Assembly: GCA_035541895.1 (NCBI GenBank)
Contig: DATKMK010000012.1
Coordinates: forward strand, 56,200 to 120,199
Source of the DNA: DATKMK01 sp035541895
Lineage (GTDB): Bacteria > Desulfobacterota > Binatia > HRBIN30 > JACQVA1
Length of the DNA: 64,000 nt
Direction: 5' to 3'
Shown here: piece by piece, positions 60,174 through 64,000 of the stretch
Layout: every line of letters begins with the position of its first letter
How positions within the stretch are numbered: the first letter of the stretch is position 1
The notes under the pieces: model-generated
What the model saw: the letters and a program-made list of their open reading frames with translations, nothing else
Databases searched by the model: none
What the model was told of the DNA's origin: nothing
Position numbers and translations under genes: made by a program

Positions 60174-60206
60174 GAAAGCCGAAAGTCGCGCAACCTTTTT
60201 CTTCTG

Positions 60207-60235
60207 TTGACTCGATAGGCCTCTTTTCCTATTTA
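60207..60235 (+). promoter_or_regulatory. candidate promoter of the VCBS-repeat gene
   Basis: TTGACT (60207-60212, five of six matches), 17-base spacer, TATTTA (60230-60235, three of six). The region is AT-rich compared with its surroundings. A start near 60242 would make the first ATG (60245) leaderless, so translation more likely starts at 60332 or 60377. Confidence 0.4.
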
Positions 60236-60331
60236 CCCGGCCGAATGAACCGATACGCGTGCGCAGGGAGGCGAGAGTCCGAGACGCTTGCCGCGGCGGC
60301 TGTTCTCGAGCAAACCGGCCGCGCCCTCATC

Positions 60332-62857
60332 ATGCTGCAGCGCGTCCGCGGCGCGTCGAAGCGTACGCACCGACGGATGCAGCGGGCTGCCGCACTCATG
60401 CTCGCGGCTGCAGGGATGGTGGCGGGAGTATCACCGGCGCGGCCGGCGCATGCGGCGGCCGTGCAGACATTCATGCACCAGTTCCCTCTTGGCCTGACCA
60501 ACACGGGGACCGATCCGAGCTATGCGGTTGTCGACATCGACGGCGACGGCGACCTCGACGTCTTCATTGGCGGTTTCGATGGCCGGATGGTCTATTTCGA
60601 GAATACCGGGACCGCGACCGCGCCTGCCTTTGCCGCGCCCCGCTTCAATCCGTTCGGCTTCGACACCACGAACAACAACCGGACCCACCCCACCTTCGTC
60701 GACATCGACGGCGATGGCGATTTCGATGCATTCGTCGGCGGCGACCTCCCGGGCGTCTACTTTTACGAGAACACGGGCAGCCGCACGAGCCCGGCGTTCG
60801 CGGCGCCAAACGCCGCTAATCCGTTCGGGATCGGGACGACCACAACAGGGAGCGTGCCCACGTTCGTCGATATCGACGGCGACGGAGATTTCGACCTGTT
60901 CGTCGGCGAGCTATTCCAGGTCACGTACTTTAAGAATACCGGCAGCAGCACCGCTCCCGCCTTTGCCTCCGGCGTCGGCAACCCGTTCGGGCTCATCCCA
61001 AACGGGGTGATGTCGGCGGTCGGACCCGTCAAGCCATCCTTCGCCGATCTCGACGGCGACGGCGATCTCGACGCGTTCATTTACTGGAACAACGGCTTCG
61101 ACCGCTTCTACTATCCCAACACGGGGAGCAGTACGGCTCCGGCGTTCGCCTTCAATGCAACCATGATGGACCCGTTCGGGCTCGTCTATATCGGCGGCGA
61201 ACTTCCGCCCGTATTCGCCGACATGGACGGGGATGGCGATCTCGATGCTATTCAGGGCACGTCCTACGGCAACACGGTCTACTATCGGAACAGCGGCAAC
61301 AGCGCGGCACCGGCGTTTGCCGTCAGTTTCGCCAATCCCTTTGGTATCGGCAATCTCGGATACTCCACCAATCCCGCGTTCGCGGATATCGACGGCGACG
61401 GCGACGCCGACGCGTTTGTCGGGCGGGCTGGCGGCGACATCGTCTATCTGAAGAACACGGGCAGCAGCGTCGCTGCAGCGTTCGCGGCGTCGGTGTCCAA
61501 CCCCTTCGGGATCACCAGCGTCTATAGCGGCGGCCTGGGCTCCTCCAGCCCGGTGTTTGTCGACATTGACGGCGACGGCGATCTCGATCTGTTCGTCGGT
61601 GGGTACAACGACATTTTCTATTTCAAGAACACGGGCACCAGCGCGGCGGCGACCTTCTCCGCCTCGACGGCGCACCCGTTCGGTCTGACGAGCCCAGGGC
61701 TTTTCCTCAAGCCGGCCTTCGTGGATATCGACGGGGACGGCGATCTCGACGCGTTCATCGGCTCCGACAACTCCGTCTTTTACTATCAGAACACCGGCAG
61801 CAGCACGGCGCCGGCCTTCGCCGCCTCCGTGAAGAATCCCTTTGGCCTGACGGACGTGCTGCACCAGAACCACCCCACGTTCGTCGACATCGACGGCGAC
61901 GGCGACCTCGACGCTTTCATCGGCGATCTGTACGGCAACACTACGTTCTTCCGGAACACCGGCAGCCAGACGGCACCGGCTTTCGCCCCCGGCATCAAGA
62001 ACGCACTCGGGTTCGGTGGAAGTGCGGGCACTACCGTGTTTGTCGACATCGACGGCGACGGCGATCCTGACGCCTTCAGCGGAGAAGGCAGAGGGGCCAC
62101 GATCTTCTTCGAGAACCGTGGCTGCGGCAACGCGCGTGTCGAGACCGGGGAGGAGTGCGACGACGGTAACGGAGTCGACAACGACGGGTGCAACAACCTC
62201 TGCCAGACGCCGATGGGGGACGCCGACCTCGACGGGGTAATCAACTCGGTCGAGAATGCCGGACCCAACGGAGGCGACGGGAACGGCGACGGCAAGCCCG
62301 ACAGCACGCAAGCAAACGTCACCTCGCTGCCGAGCAGCAGCCCCGGGGCTTCGTATCTCACCGTGGTCACCGATCCTTCGTGCCCGCTCGAAAATGTGGT
62401 GGCGATGCCGATGGCACCCGCGGGACTTGCGCTGCCGTTCGGCGGTCTGGGTTTCCGGCTGCCCGGTTGTTCGAGTTCACGAATCACCATCTACTACCAC
62501 GGGAGCGATGGCTTCTCTTTTCCGCCCTACCGGTACTTCAAAGAAGGAGCCAATCCGCCCGGGGCTGGTAACGATGTCATCTACCCGCTGTCGTTCGGTG
62601 CACCGCACTTCGCGGTGCTGGGCACGGCCTCGCTGCCGTTTGACCCCGCTGTGGGAGTTGCCTCGTTCACCCTCACCGATGGGGTTGTCGGCGATTCGAC
62701 GATCGCCGACGGGACGATCGTCGATCCTGGCGGACCAGGGTACCCTGCTCAACCCAAGTCGGCCGCTCCTGTGGCCTCCTTCCCCGGGCTGCTGGGAATG
62801 ATCGGGGGATTGTTCGGGCTGGCGCGGCACCGTCTGCGCCGCAAGTCACCTCGCTAG
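60332..62857 (+). CDS. secreted VCBS/FG-GAP-repeat surface protein with Cys-rich module
   Basis: 841 residues from ATG 60332; ATG 60377 gives a cleaner signal peptide (MQRAAALMLAAAGMVAGVSP, cleaved about PAHA/A). About ten repeats of roughly 50 residues each carry FVDIDGDGDLDAFIG and FKNTGSSTAPAF, the calcium-binding DxDGDGD pattern of FG-GAP/VCBS propellers. Then a Cys-rich DUF4215-type module (CGNARVETGEECDDGNG, NDGCNNLCQTP), a beta domain, and a C-terminal hydrophobic segment FPGLLGMIGGLFGLARHRLRRK, a membrane stop or sorting signal. It is probably a surface or extracellular adhesin. Confidence 0.88.
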   Translation: MLQRVRGASKRTHRRMQRAAALMLAAAGMVAGVSPARPAHAAAVQTFMHQFPLGLTNTGTDPSYAVVDIDGDGDLDVFIGGFDGRMVYFENTGTATAPAFAAPRFNPFGFDTTNNNRTHPTFVDIDGDGDFDAFVGGDLPGVYFYENTGSRTSPAFAAPNAANPFGIGTTTTGSVPTFVDIDGDGDFDLFVGELFQVTYFKNTGSSTAPAFASGVGNPFGLIPNGVMSAVGPVKPSFADLDGDGDLDAFIYWNNGFDRFYYPNTGSSTAPAFAFNATMMDPFGLVYIGGELPPVFADMDGDGDLDAIQGTSYGNTVYYRNSGNSAAPAFAVSFANPFGIGNLGYSTNPAFADIDGDGDADAFVGRAGGDIVYLKNTGSSVAAAFAASVSNPFGITSVYSGGLGSSSPVFVDIDGDGDLDLFVGGYNDIFYFKNTGTSAAATFSASTAHPFGLTSPGLFLKPAFVDIDGDGDLDAFIGSDNSVFYYQNTGSSTAPAFAASVKNPFGLTDVLHQNHPTFVDIDGDGDLDAFIGDLYGNTTFFRNTGSQTAPAFAPGIKNALGFGGSAGTTVFVDIDGDGDPDAFSGEGRGATIFFENRGCGNARVETGEECDDGNGVDNDGCNNLCQTPMGDADLDGVINSVENAGPNGGDGNGDGKPDSTQANVTSLPSSSPGASYLTVVTDPSCPLENVVAMPMAPAGLALPFGGLGFRLPGCSSSRITIYYHGSDGFSFPPYRYFKEGANPPGAGNDVIYPLSFGAPHFAVLGTASLPFDPAVGVASFTLTDGVVGDSTIADGTIVDPGGPGYPAQPKSAAPVASFPGLLGMIGGLFGLARHRLRRKSPR

Positions 62858-62947
62858 TCGTCCTTGATCGTTTCGGCAGCGGGCAGCCTTGAGGCATCCG
62901 GCTGCGCAATCTTGCCGGTCGCGGTGGCACAGGGCCGTTCGAAGCAA

Positions 62948-64000
62948 TCATTCCATGTCGAAGTCGCCAAGGCGCGGCTGACTCATCTCCTCGCGGAAGC
63001 GGTCGAAGGTCCACGGCCACGCCGTCGGGAGACCGCCGGCATCGAGGTACCAACTCCGACAGCCGCTGTTCCAGATCGTCTTTTTAGCCTGCTCTCTGCG
63101 CTCCTCGTCGAAGCGCTGCATCGCCGCGTGCGACGGGCTCAACTCCCGGCAGGCACCCGAGCGAACCCGTTCGACGAGCTGCAAGATGTATGCGAACTGT
63201 AGCTCGGCCACTTCGATGAGTGAGAAGTTCCCCACCGGGCTGTTGGGACCGTTCAACATGAAGAGGTTCGGAAAGTCTGGGATCGACATCGCCATGTACG
63301 CGTATGGGCCGTCTTTCCAGACCGCCTCCAGCCGCGTGCCGTTGCGGCCGACTACTTCCGTCGGTCGCATGAAGCGATCGACACGGAATCCGGTGGCGAG
63401 CACCAGCACGTCCAGCTCATGCAGCATGCCGTCGCGGGTGCGCACGCCGGTCGCTTCGATGCGCTCGATGCGTTCGGTGACGAGCGTGGCATTGGGGCGC
63501 TGGATGGCGTCGTAGAAGTTCTCCGACATGATCAGCCGCTTGCACGCCGCTCGGTAGTTGGGGCGGAGCTTCTCCCTGAGCACCGGATCCTTCACGCTGT
63601 GCTCGAGATTCGCCACGCAGGCGTCATGGATCGCCCGCAGTTGGGGCGAGTTCACATCGGCGAGGTGATTGGCGAAGCCGTCGGTGAACATGCGCGAGAT
63701 CTCGGCGCGTAGCTGCTCGATGCTGTCCGGATGCTTGCGAAACTCGGCCTTCTCCTCTTCGCTGTAGGCCGGGTTGCCCATCGGCATGATCCATTGGGCG
63801 GTGCGCTGGAAGAGCGACAACTCCGCCACCTCGTCGACCAACGCGCCAACGATCTGGATCGCGCTCGATCCGGTGCCGACGACACCGACACGCTTGCCCG
63901 CCAGCGGCACAGCGTGATTCCAGCGCGCGCTGTGAAACATGGTACCCTCGAAGGAATCGAGGCCTTCGATGTTGGGGTAGGCGGGATGGTGAAGGACGCC
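62948..64000 (-). CDS. Baeyer-Villiger-type flavin-containing monooxygenase, partial (5' end beyond window)
   Basis: The reverse strand reads open from the window edge to 62948, about 350 residues. The Baeyer-Villiger fingerprint FxGxxxHxxxW is seen at the edge as FEGTMFHSARWNH (after GVLHHPAYPNIEGLD), followed by the NADPH motif VGVVGTGSSAIQI. VLATGFRVDRFMRPTEV and LNGPNSPVG follow. It oxygenates ketones or amines using NADPH and FAD. No start is visible; ATG 63940 is internal. The first (FAD-binding) half is outside the window. Confidence 0.9.
   Translation of the reverse strand, partial: GVLHHPAYPNIEGLDSFEGTMFHSARWNHAVPLAGKRVGVVGTGSSAIQIVGALVDEVAELSLFQRTAQWIMPMGNPAYSEEEKAEFRKHPDSIEQLRAEISRMFTDGFANHLADVNSPQLRAIHDACVANLEHSVKDPVLREKLRPNYRAACKRLIMSENFYDAIQRPNATLVTERIERIEATGVRTRDGMLHELDVLVLATGFRVDRFMRPTEVVGRNGTRLEAVWKDGPYAYMAMSIPDFPNLFMLNGPNSPVGNFSLIEVAELQFAYILQLVERVRSGACRELSPSHAAMQRFDEERREQAKKTIWNSGCRSWYLDAGGLPTAWPWTFDRFREEMSQPRLGDFDME

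Noticed and set aside
60245..60331. ATG 60245 as start of the VCBS protein
   Set aside because: The predicted promoter would leave no leader, and the residues before 60332 show no signal peptide pattern; kept as an alternative only.

Overview
The window is high-GC, gene-dense DNA from a Gram-negative bacterium. It has outer-membrane-type lipoproteins, an LpxL-like acyltransferase and a PilT ATPase. The mix of DUF1800/DUF1501 pairs, Cys-rich DUF4215-type repeats, many amidohydrolase-2 proteins, split MaoC/DUF35/thiolase modules and a DUF4915-type protein recalls uncultured Desulfobacterota/Binatota-like or myxobacterial relatives. That placement is inferred from gene content only; there is no rRNA gene here. 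No tRNA, rRNA, CRISPR array or insertion sequence was seen.

Region 1 (about 0.7-33 kb) looks like a large, previously unfamiliar lipid/polyketide locus. Its core (695-7663, + strand) is six genes whose starts overlap the preceding stop: ketosynthase 1, a chain-length-factor-like partner, a B12-type radical SAM enzyme, a FabG-like ketoreductase, ketosynthase 2 and a second chain-length-factor-like partner. An opposing operon (14116-7695) holds a ThiH/HydG-like radical SAM enzyme, an HprK-related kinase, two glycosyltransferase-like proteins and an ABC exporter. A third operon (14217-19057) holds a NodB-type deacetylase, an AglD/UPF0104-like membrane protein, an ICMT-like methyltransferase, a second B12-type radical SAM enzyme and two BamE-like lipoproteins. 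Next come an MIO-type aromatic amino acid ammonia-lyase, two more lipoproteins, a flavin-dependent halogenase-like enzyme, a third B12-type radical SAM enzyme, a PaaK-like acyl/aryl-CoA ligase, two PlsC acyltransferases, an LpxL-like acyltransferase and a polyprenyl-phosphate-type glycosyltransferase. Ammonia-lyase, KS/CLF pairs, KR, ligase, LpxL/PlsC and halogenase together recall aryl polyene, xanthomonadin or flexirubin clusters. KS genes beside B12-radical SAM genes recall the proposed ladderane clusters. The combination matches neither. No acyl carrier protein, dehydratase or thioesterase of the pathway is visible in the window.

Region 2 (33-47.8 kb) is mixed housekeeping and accessory DNA: PilT, a TrpF-like protein lacking its catalytic cysteine, a polar amino acid ABC transporter with fused binding protein and permease, an amidohydrolase, two small toxin-antitoxin loci (one with a truncated toxin), Bcp peroxiredoxin, an SDR, a secreted DUF1800/DUF1501 pair, and a decayed class III cyclase/TPR regulator.

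Region 3 (47.8-57 kb) is a catabolic block on the minus strand: acyl-CoA dehydrogenase, Ltp2-like thiolase-fold protein, two MaoC proteins around a DUF35 protein, amidohydrolase and enoyl-CoA hydratase. An SDR, a P450 and a luciferase-like monooxygenase are adjacent. The arrangement resembles the actinobacterial igr (steroid side-chain) module with ChsH2 split into two genes.

Region 4 (57-64 kb) encodes a 1033-residue DUF4915-like/TPR/OGT-like glycosyltransferase, a large VCBS/FG-GAP-repeat surface protein and, running off the end, a Baeyer-Villiger-type flavin monooxygenase.
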